From JAPPHY01 sp965247535 (lineage in GTDB: Bacteria; Chloroflexota; Dehalococcoidia; Lucifugimonadales; UBA2985): DNA of 64,000 nt. Positions within the stretch are counted from its first letter, which is position 1; each line of letters begins with the position of its first letter. This document shows, piece by piece, positions 56,137 through 64,000 of this stretch. The position numbers were made by a program, and so were the translations under genes. Location of the stretch: assembly GCA_965247535.1 (NCBI GenBank), contig OZ252018.1:1674001-1738000 (forward strand), in the 5' to 3' direction. The notes under the pieces were generated by a model, which worked only from the letters and a program-made list of their open reading frames with translations, was not told the origin of the DNA and searched no databases.

Positions 56137-56884
56137 CCAGCCCTCCTGTCGGCGGCTCGACGGTGCGTAAGGTTCGCCGATTCTCGTCCAGCATTGCCCG
56201 CAGCCCAGCCTTCGCGCCGGTACGCATTGGAGGAAAGTGGGCGAAGCAAATGGCATCGAAATCAATGCGGAGCAGCTTCTCCAGAGACGCCAAGGCCTGC
56301 GCTGGATCCTCGGTGACGGCTGCGGCTGGCGGGCTGAGCCGCCGCCCCAATCTGTACTGCAGCGAGTCCCCAATGACGACGAGACGACGGTCCGGCACAT
56401 AAAGCGCAATGCTACCGGCGGTGTGCCCGGGCAGGTGCACCGCACGCACCGGCAGAGTGAAGGGCACCTCGTCCCCATCCTCCAGCTCCACGTCGACGGC
56501 GATGGGGCCGCCGCTCATCCTATGCAGAACGGGCGGCGCAAAGCGCGCAACCAGTGGTGTGCGGGTTGAGCTGGATTGTACGTACCGGCCGGTCAGGACG
56601 GCAGAGTCCAGGCGGTGAGCCATCACCGAGATGCGCCTCCCCGCCACCAGCTCCGTGACGCCGGATGCGTGGTCAGGATGGTGGTGAGTGAGCACGAGTG
56701 AGCGCACCGCGTCTAGCGAGATGCCAAGGGCATCCAGTCCGCTGGCGATGAGGCCTGAGCTACCGCGCATTCCCGCGTCGACGAGGAGGGCCTGACCGCC
56801 TGCAATAAGCAACGTGACCCTCGCGCCGATGGCGCGAATCTGGTACACGCCATCAGCGACCCAAATAGGATTGCCCAGCTTCAC
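56117..56884 (-). CDS. MBL-fold metallo-hydrolase
   Basis: 255 residues with the metal-binding LTHHHPDHASG (HxHxDH), the later His in HLPGHTAGSIAL, Asp in VIGDSLQ and His in FAHFPPM. Overlaps the start of the acyl-CoA synthetase fusion by 20 bp, so the two are co-translated. A thioesterase-like or lactonase role is possible; not resolved. Confidence 0.9.
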   Translation of the reverse strand: MKLGNPIWVADGVYQIRAIGARVTLLIAGGQALLVDAGMRGSSGLIASGLDALGISLDAVRSLVLTHHHPDHASGVTELVAGRRISVMAHRLDSAVLTGRYVQSSSTRTPLVARFAPPVLHRMSGGPIAVDVELEDGDEVPFTLPVRAVHLPGHTAGSIALYVPDRRLVVIGDSLQYRLGRRLSPPAAAVTEDPAQALASLEKLLRIDFDAICFAHFPPMRTGAKAGLRAMLDENRRTLRTVEPPTGGLDGSSGF

Positions 56885-57055
56885 TTGCCTGCCTCCATTG
56901 GATCACGCATGGTATAGCGCGCCTCCGAATGCTTGGGGCTCCAGAGCCGAAGTATGCCATTCGACGCCAGCCAAATCAAGACGGGCTCCCGCTTTCAATG
57001 ACCGTGGCTCCTTCCAGTCTAACGCGCCCCGCCTCACCAAATTCGGAGCAGGATA

Positions 57056-57085
57056 TTGACGCATGCTGTATGAGTGAGATATACT
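57056..57085 (+). promoter_or_regulatory. promoter 1 of the antitoxin-toxin module
   Basis: TTGACG (57056-57061), 18-bp spacer, TATACT (57080-57085), then 6 bp to the ATG at 57092. Transcription would start at the ATG itself: a leaderless message. Confidence 0.72.
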
Positions 57086-57091
57086 ACCGAC

Positions 57092-57538
57092 ATGACAAAG
57101 CGACTGCAGGTGCTGCTGAATTACGAGGAATACGGGGAGATCGAGGCCTTCGCGCGCGGCAATAGAATGACCGTGGCGGAGTGGGTCCGACAGGCACTGC
57201 GCAAAGCAAGAGAAGGCCCGACAGGAAACTCAGTGAGGGAAAGCCCAGCCACCTACTTGACTCAGGGAACATTAGTAGATTATACTACCGCCATGACAAA
57301 GCGACTTCAAGTCTTGCTGGATGAAGAAGAACTCACTGAGATTCAAGGCGTTGCACGCGGGCAACGGCTGACGGTCGCGGAGTGGGTGCGTCAGTCCCTG
57401 CGTAGGGCCCGGCATGACCAGCCCGGCGCCACGGACGTAAAGCTGCGCGCCCTTGCGGAGGCGTATCGCCACTCCTATCCAACGTGTGACATAGCCGCCT
57501 TGCTGGATGAAATTGAAGCTGGTCGTCAGTATCAGTGA
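57092..57538 (+). CDS. ribbon-helix-helix antitoxin, two tandem copies in one frame
   Basis: 148 residues if read from 57092. Copy 1 (MTKRLQVLLNYEEYGEIE, MTVAEWVRQALRKA) and copy 2 (starting at the in-frame ATG 57293, MTKRLQVLLDEEELTEIQ, LTVAEWVRQSLRRA) are joined by a linker that is the translated second promoter (PATYLTQGTLVDYTTA). Only copy 2 has the C-terminal toxin-binding tail (EAYRHSYPTCDIAALLDEIEAG). The likely working antitoxin is the 81-residue product from 57293; the long form would be a tandem RHH protein. The stop overlaps the toxin GTG (GTGA). Confidence 0.85.
   Translation: MTKRLQVLLNYEEYGEIEAFARGNRMTVAEWVRQALRKAREGPTGNSVRESPATYLTQGTLVDYTTAMTKRLQVLLDEEELTEIQGVARGQRLTVAEWVRQSLRRARHDQPGATDVKLRALAEAYRHSYPTCDIAALLDEIEAGRQYQ
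57257..57286 (+). promoter_or_regulatory. promoter 2, internal, before antitoxin copy 2
   Basis: TTGACT (57257-57262), 18-bp spacer, TATACT (57281-57286), 6 bp to ATG 57293: again a leaderless start. It lies inside the frame that links the two copies. Confidence 0.75.
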
Positions 57539-57930
57539 TCTTCATAGACTCCAATGTGCCCATGTACCTGGTTGGCGCCCCGCACCCCAACAAAGACCGT
57601 ACCCTTGCGCTTCTCACTCAGCTGGTAGGGGATGGGGAACGGCTGGTCACAAGCGTGGAGGTGTACCAGGAGATAATCCACAGGTACGCTTGGATCAAGC
57701 GTCCGGATGCAATTGACCCCGCCTTTCGGGCTCTCGACGACGTGGCCGACGATGTGCTGTCGTTCGGGATGCCTGAGGTACGCGCAGCCAGGGAGCTGAT
57801 CCGAACGGGGAGCGGGTTGTCCTCGCGTGACGCGCTCCACGTGGCCGTGATGCGCAGCGCGGGCACCAACCGCATCCTCAGTTTCGACTCGGGATTCGAC
57901 GAGTGCCCCGGCATAGAGCGCCTGGCGTGA
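57535..57930 (+). CDS. vapC: PIN-domain toxin (VapC family)
   Basis: 131 residues from a GTG overlapping the antitoxin stop. PIN acidic residues: IFIDSNVPMYL (first Asp), SVEVYQEIIHRY (Glu), SSRDALHVAVM (Asp) and LSFDSGFDECPGIERL (Asp). A complete active site for Mg-dependent RNA cleavage is visible. VapC toxins usually cut tRNA or rRNA. Partner is the RHH antitoxin; control is presumably autorepression of the duplicated promoters. Confidence 0.92.
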   Translation: MIFIDSNVPMYLVGAPHPNKDRTLALLTQLVGDGERLVTSVEVYQEIIHRYAWIKRPDAIDPAFRALDDVADDVLSFGMPEVRAARELIRTGSGLSSRDALHVAVMRSAGTNRILSFDSGFDECPGIERLA

Positions 57931-57965
57931 TACGTGGGAAGCCGCCCGGTCGTGTAGCTACCTGG

Positions 57966-59225
<1,260 letters not shown>

Positions 59226-59306
59226 TTCGGCCCTCCCAAACGGTGGATTCGGCAGGTTGAAGGATAGACCAAGAGGCGGGGTTTGCCAAGGTGGAGTCCA
59301 CGCCGC

Positions 59307-59335
59307 TTGCTGGCACAGCACACTTGGAATACAAT
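59307..59335 (+). promoter_or_regulatory. promoter of tRNA-Arg
   Basis: TTGCTG (59307-59312), 17-bp spacer, TACAAT (59330-59335), about 75 bp before the mature tRNA 5' end; no other rightward gene intervenes. Confidence 0.5.
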
Positions 59336-59410
59336 GGGTGAAGCCATCGCCACCGAGCCCATTGCGGTGGGGAGCACGGCAAAGTCCGCCCCTTGGCGGT
59401 CGTTCACAAT

Positions 59411-59485
59411 GCGCTTGTAGCTCAGATTGGATAGAGCGCAGCCCTGCGAAGGCTGAGGCCGTGGGTTCAAGTCCCGCCAAGCGCA
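59411..59485 (+). tRNA. tRNA-Arg (anticodon GCG)
   Basis: Acceptor GCGCTTG pairs with CAAGCGC, anticodon stem CAGCC/GGCTG encloses CTGCGAA (GCG at 59446-59448), T arm GGGTTCAAGTCCC, discriminator A. CCA is not encoded, unlike the Asp and Pro tRNAs here. A GCG rather than ACG anticodon is somewhat unusual for reading CGN codons. Confidence 0.93.
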
Positions 59486-59569
59486 CTATCTCCGTCCGAC
59501 TGCGGTCGGGTCCGGCCGATGAACCGGCGCCCGCCGCACGGCCCGAATCGCTTCACGCAAGGAGGTACG

Positions 59570-61855
59570 ATGACGACCACCGAGAACCGCCCCCCCGATT
59601 ACAGGGTCATTGGGACTCGACCCATTCGCCACGACGGCGTTGACAAGGTCACTGGACGTGCCCAGTACGGCGCCGACGTTTCCATGCCCGGTTTGCTGCA
59701 CGGCAAGGTGCTCCGCAGCCCACATGCCCACGCACGCATCCTGAGCGTGGATACGAGCCGGGCGGAAGCCCTGCCTGGCGTGAGGGCCGTGGTAACAGGC
59801 CAGGACATGCCGCGCATCACCGGCAGGGTGTCAATTGCAGGCGGAGAGGGCGGCGCCATCAACCTGGACTACTACCGCGAGATGATCCTGGCCTCAGACA
59901 AGACGCTCTTCAAGGGCCATCCCGTGGCAGTGGTGGCTGCCGACAGCCGGCACGTTGCTGAGGAAGCACTTTCCCTCATCGACGTCCAGTACGAGGTGCT
60001 GCCCTACGTGCTCACCGCGCCGGAGGCCATGGCGGAGGGCGCGCCTGTGATCCTGGAGGATCTGCGAACGCGCTCAATGGGCCGCGTCACGGACAACGCG
60101 GGAAACGTGGCCTCCTATGAGAAGTACGCGCTCGGTGACTCGGACGAGGGGTTCCGGAATGCGGACATAGTGGTGGAGCGCGAGTTCAACACGGCCACCG
60201 TGCACCAGGGCTACATTGAGCCGCAGAACGCCACGGTGCTCTGGAACCCGGACGGCGAGGTCACCGTCTGGACCAGCAACCAGGGTCCGTTCTACGTGCG
60301 CCGAGCCACCGCCGCGCTCCTCGGGCTATCGGAGTCCCAGGTACGAGTCATTCCGATGGAGATCGGAGGCGGGTTCGGGGGCAAGATACTCTGCTACCTG
60401 GAAGCACCGGCCGCGCTGCTGTCTCGCAAGACTGGCCGGCCCGTGGAGATCGTGATGACCAGGGCGGAGGTGCTGGAGGCCACAGGACCGACGTCCGGGT
60501 CGTACATGCGCGTGAAGATTGGCGCGACCAGGGACGGCAAGATCACCGCTGCGGAGGCATACCTGGCCTTCGAGGCCGGAGCCTATCCCGGCTCGCCCGT
60601 TGCGGGCGCCGCTCGGTGCATGTTCTCGCCGTACGCCATAGACAACGTGACGATCGACACCTACGACGTCATCGTCAACAAGCCGAAGACGGGCGCGTAC
60701 CGCGCACCGGGCGCGACGCACGGCTCATTCGCCGTTGAGACCATCGTTGACGAGATTTGCCGCTCGCTCGAAATCGACCCGATGGACTTCAGGATCCGCA
60801 ATGCCTCCGGCGAGGGCGACCGCCGGTCAGACGGAGTAGTGCACCCGAGCGTAGGAAACCTGGAGACCCTGCAGGAGGTCGTCGCGAGCGACCACTGGAA
60901 CACTCCGCTTGAGGGCAGGCACCGCGGTCGGGGGATCGCGAGTGGCTACTGGGGCAACGGCGGTCTGGAGTCCAGCGCGACGTTGAGCGTCAACGCCGAC
61001 GGCAGCGTGAACCAGGTGACCGGCTCCGTGGACATCGGCGGTACGCGGGTCGTCACCGCTATGCACGCCGCCGAGGTGCTGGGCATCCGTGCCGAGGACG
61101 TCCACCCCATCGTCGGCGATACGGGAGCCATCGGCTACACCGCCGTTACCGGCGGAAGCCGGACCGCCTTCGCAACCGGCTGGGCCACCTACGAGGCGGC
61201 GCATGACGTGGTCCGCAAGATGAAGGAGCGTGTCGCCCTGATATGGGAGACCTCCGCGGAGCAGATCGACTTCGCGGACGGCGCCTTCAGCCACAGGTCC
61301 AACCCGGAGCAACAGTTCAGCTTCAAGGAGCTGGCCGCCAGACTCTTGGAGACGGGCGGCCCGGTCATTGGCAGCGCCACGGTCAGCCCCAAGGGCGTTG
61401 GCCCGTCCTTCTCGACACACCTCGTGGACGTGGAGGTGGACACGGAGACGGGAAAGGTGGACATACTGCGATACACAACCTTCACGGACGTGGGCAAGGC
61501 CATTCACCCAAGCTACGTGGAGGGACAGATTCAGGGCGGCGTCGTGCAGGGCATCGGCTGGGCCCTCAATGAGGAGTACTTCTACGATGCAGTTGGGCGT
61601 ATGGCGAACTCCAGCCTGCTGGACTACCGGATGCCCACCTCCCTTGACCTGCCGATGATCGATGCGGTTCTGGTGGAGGTGCCGAATCCCGGCCATCCGT
61701 ACGGAGTGCGCGGCGTGGGAGAGATACCTCTGGTGCCGCCCGTGGCCGCCATCGCGAACGCCATCTACGACGCAGTTGGCGTACGAATGCAGCAAACCCC
61801 CATGTCGCCCGGCCGCATCCTGGAGGCGATCTGGGAGAACGAGCGGGAGGCCTAG
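59570..61855 (+). CDS. xanthine dehydrogenase-family molybdopterin-binding subunit
   Basis: 761 residues from the ATG at 59570 behind AAGGAGGT; an ATG at 59519 is in frame. N-terminal domain: IRHDGVDKVTGRAQYGADV, LRSPHAHARI; Moco domain: GGGFGGKI (MPT-binding loop), GAYRAPGATHGSF, GGSRTAFATG, and the C-terminal GVRGVGEIPLVPP with the catalytic Glu position. The AYRAPG loop differs from the CO-dehydrogenase form I loop, so an aldehyde- or purine-type hydroxylase is more likely. No FAD or 2Fe-2S subunit lies beside it in the window. Confidence 0.92.
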   Translation: MTTTENRPPDYRVIGTRPIRHDGVDKVTGRAQYGADVSMPGLLHGKVLRSPHAHARILSVDTSRAEALPGVRAVVTGQDMPRITGRVSIAGGEGGAINLDYYREMILASDKTLFKGHPVAVVAADSRHVAEEALSLIDVQYEVLPYVLTAPEAMAEGAPVILEDLRTRSMGRVTDNAGNVASYEKYALGDSDEGFRNADIVVEREFNTATVHQGYIEPQNATVLWNPDGEVTVWTSNQGPFYVRRATAALLGLSESQVRVIPMEIGGGFGGKILCYLEAPAALLSRKTGRPVEIVMTRAEVLEATGPTSGSYMRVKIGATRDGKITAAEAYLAFEAGAYPGSPVAGAARCMFSPYAIDNVTIDTYDVIVNKPKTGAYRAPGATHGSFAVETIVDEICRSLEIDPMDFRIRNASGEGDRRSDGVVHPSVGNLETLQEVVASDHWNTPLEGRHRGRGIASGYWGNGGLESSATLSVNADGSVNQVTGSVDIGGTRVVTAMHAAEVLGIRAEDVHPIVGDTGAIGYTAVTGGSRTAFATGWATYEAAHDVVRKMKERVALIWETSAEQIDFADGAFSHRSNPEQQFSFKELAARLLETGGPVIGSATVSPKGVGPSFSTHLVDVEVDTETGKVDILRYTTFTDVGKAIHPSYVEGQIQGGVVQGIGWALNEEYFYDAVGRMANSSLLDYRMPTSLDLPMIDAVLVEVPNPGHPYGVRGVGEIPLVPPVAAIANAIYDAVGVRMQQTPMSPGRILEAIWENEREA

Positions 61856-61966
61856 CGGAACTCTACCTCTCTGCACTTGCTTCCGTCCTGAAATGAAGGA
61901 CGGGACGTCGGCCGCTCACAACGAAGCGCGGGACTCGGAGCTCCCTCAACAACAGGAGGAAAGAAA

Positions 61967-64000
61967 TGGTACAGGTACAGGCGGAGAAAGCCACCAGGCC
62001 GCAGTCCCTGGCGGGCATACGGGTGCTGGACTTCACGTGGGTACGCGCCGGCCCGTGGGGTTGCCGGTGGCTGGGGACGCTCGGAGCGGAGGTCATCAAG
62101 ATCGAGTGGCCACAGAACCCGGACATGATACGCAATCCCGGCCTCATGAGCCTGCCAGGCATTGAGCCGAGCCTAAACTCCAACTACATGTTCAACGACA
62201 CGAACGCCAACAAGCTCGGCGTCACTCTCAACGTCCGCTCGGAGAAGGGCATGGGCCTCCTCAAGCGGCTCATCGCAGCTTCGGACGTCATCGTCGAGAA
62301 CTACAGCTCCCGCGTGCTGCAGAGCTGGGGCCTCCCGTTCGAGGAACTGAACAAGATCAAGCCCGGCATAATCTACGTCTCGCAGGCCGGTTTCGGCCAC
62401 ACGGGACGAAACCACACCTACCAGACCATGGGCCCCGTTGCGCAGGCGTTGTCCGGCATGACCTACCTCTCCGGCCTGCCGGGCGAGCAGCCGTCAGGCT
62501 GGGGCTGGTCCTATCTGGACGACACCGGCGGCATGTACACCGCCATGGGCGTCCTCACTGCGCTCAACCATCGCAACATGACCGGCCAGGGGCAGCACGT
62601 CGACCTTTCCCAGATGATCATTGGCATACCGCTCAACGGCGCCGCGCTGCTGGACCTAACAATCAACGGCAGGAGCCTGCGGCGTGAGGGCTTCCCACCC
62701 GGTAACCGGGCCCACTGGCCCGGCACGCCTCTGGCGCACAACTACCGCGGTCCCATCGTCGCGCCGCACAACGCCTATCGAACAAAGGGCGGCGGATACT
62801 ACGATTGGTGTACCATCGCATGCTTTTCCGACGCCGAGTGGGGCAGCCTGGTGCAGGTGATGGGCTCGCCCGAGTGGGCCCTCTCCGAGCGGTTCGCCAC
62901 TCTCCGAGGCCGCCTTGAGCACCAGGAGGAACTGGACCAGCTCATCGAGTCCTGGACCCAGACGGTTGAGCGGTACGAGATCATGGAGCGCTGCCAGGAC
63001 GCCGGCGTCCGTTCCATGCCCGTTCAGAGCAACAAGGACCGGGTGGCCAACGACCCTCAGCTGCGCCATCGTGGCATGTACACCGAGATGGAACATCCCC
63101 TCCTGGGTACGCACCTGTTCCAGAATGCTCCCTTCAAGATGTCGGACTCGCCCGCCTTCAACCACAGGCCCGCTCCGATGATCGGCCAGCACAACCGGCT
63201 GGTATTTGAGGGCCTGCTGGGGATGTCGCACGAGGAGCTGGTTGAGTGCTACGAGGACGGCACATTCTGGCCCTCCTCGATGGACCGCTACCCATACGTG
63301 GACGAGTCTATACAGGTAGGCCCACTGACGCCAGAGGAGGCCGCCGAGGTGGCTGAAGCCAGGCCTCTCCACAATGCGGACGGTTCGCAGAGGAACGGCG
63401 CCGAAGCGGCAGACCACGGTCCTCTGCACGGCCTTCGCGTGCTGGAGCTCTCGGACGAGAAGGCGCAGTGGGCGGGAAAGCTCATGGCCGACTTCGGGGC
63501 CGACGTCGTCAAGATCGAGCCTCCCGGAGGACAGTCCACCCGCACGGTGGGGCCCTTCTACCAGGACCTGCCGGACCGCGAGCGGAGCCTCTACTTCTGG
63601 CACTACAACACGTCCAAGCGCGGCGTCACTCTGGACCTGGAGACGGAGGACGGCCGAGGACTGTTCCGCAGACTGGCGGAGGGCGCCGACGTGATACTGG
63701 AGACTTTCAAGCCCGGCTACCTGCCTTCACTTGGCCTTGGATACGACGACCTGAAGGAGGACAACCCCGGCCTGATCATGTGCTCACTGACGCCGTTCGG
63801 ACAGAGCGGCCCGTGGAGTAACTTCGTCACGAGCGACCTGATCCAGCTGTCGGCCGGCGGCCAGATGGGCTGCTGCGGCTACAACGAGGAGGACGTGGAG
63901 GACCCGCCGCCCATTGCCGGCGGTGGCGGGCAGGCGTGGCACATGGGCAGCCACTACGCCTACATCGCCATGATGGCAGCGCTCAACCAGCGGGCAGTCA
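61967..64000 (+). CDS. CaiB/BaiF CoA-transferase, tandem-domain protein (cut by window edge)
   Basis: The frame is open from the ATG at 61967 (AGGAGG 6 bp upstream) to the window end, 678 codons without a stop. Domain 1 (about 10-400) has IRVLDFTWVRAGPWG, LGAEVIKIE, NANKLGVTLN, YLDDTGGMYTAMG (catalytic Asp region) and GQGQHVDLS. A linker (about 400-480) leads to domain 2: LRVLELSDEKAQWAGKLMADFGADVVKIEPP split over positions, TSKRGVTLDLETEDG, FKPGYLPSLGLGYDDLK, then the edge. Fused class III CoA-transferases move CoA between carboxylic acids; substrates unknown. It follows the molybdenum hydroxylase subunit by 111 bp, with a small hairpin at 61884-61902 between. Confidence 0.92.

Larger units (their letters stand above)
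57056..57420 (+). repeat. tandem duplication of promoter plus ribbon-helix-helix gene
   Basis: The block 57056-57219 (promoter and antitoxin domain copy 1) is repeated at 57257-57420 (promoter 2 and copy 2), a spacing of 201 bp. Promoter geometry is the same in both: TTGAC(G/T), 18 bp, TATACTACCG, ATG 6 bp after the -10. Both then start ATGACAAAGCGACT. The coding parts have diverged but share TKRLQVLL and TVAEWVRQ. Confidence 0.85.

Noticed and set aside
59226..59486. 87-codon N-terminal extension of the hisS frame
   Set aside because: It runs through tRNA-Arg on the opposite strand; the TTG at 59225 with GGAGGG gives the family-standard N-terminus.

Overview
The window is a GC-rich, densely packed bacterial chromosome segment, probably from a metagenome-assembled genome. 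Most gene families are housekeeping or central metabolism. The combination of tandem CaiB/BaiF CoA-transferase, DUF35-thiolase pair, xanthine-dehydrogenase-type large subunit, YceI lipoprotein, T-box-controlled citramalate synthase and frequent TTG/GTG starts suggests a Chloroflexota (Dehalococcoidia/SAR202-like) genome. This lineage call is inference from gene content, not phylogeny.

Layout. 1-3810: three translationally coupled leftward genes (8-TM protein, DUF58, TgpA-like transglutaminase cut by the window edge). 3985-8924: uvrB, a methyltransferase, yebC and the rpsP-khpA-rimM operon, all leftward. 9122-11990: cysteine synthase converging on cimA, which is preceded by a T-box leader and its own promoter. 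12030-12996: a decayed IS with 14-bp terminal inverted repeats lying directly upstream of that promoter. 13084-21042: small proteins, tRNA-Asp, RRM and zinc-ribbon proteins, gamma-carbonic anhydrase, threonine aldolase, YceI lipoprotein, quinone oxidoreductase, YggS. 21039-29023: a phosphate regulon, phoP-phoR then pstSCAB-phoU with an aquaporin as last gene, and two opposed arrays of 11-bp Pho-box repeats. 29047-31672: tRNA-Pro, a LysR regulator and divergent isocitrate lyase with a well-placed LysR operator. 31816-33388: a two-gene cassette (small conserved protein plus EVE-like/PD-(D/E)xK nuclease), the best candidate for a poorly described defence system. 33501-44087: leuS, a small membrane protein and glnA-gltB-gltD. 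44115-45890: a GmrSD-type (DUF262-DUF1524) restriction protein. 46164-53051: DUF35 plus thiolase-like pair, a repeat-rich gap, amidohydrolase lipoprotein, MFS carrier and a Mn/Zn-type ABC permease and ATPase. 53388-59485: a small Cys-rich protein, an acyl-CoA synthetase-ACP-acyltransferase fusion coupled to an MBL hydrolase, a VapBC-like module with a tandemly duplicated antitoxin and duplicated promoter, hisS and tRNA-Arg. 59570-64000: molybdenum hydroxylase large subunit and a tandem CaiB/BaiF protein running off the end.

How parts work together. Nitrogen assimilation (GS-GOGAT) and high-affinity phosphate uptake are complete and each has recognisable control sites. Anaplerotic carbon entry (isocitrate lyase) and isoleucine precursor supply (citramalate synthase) have dedicated regulatory elements as well. 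Two restriction-like loci about 11 kb apart, both visibly less GC-rich than their neighbours, plus a toxin-antitoxin module, make up the accessory content.
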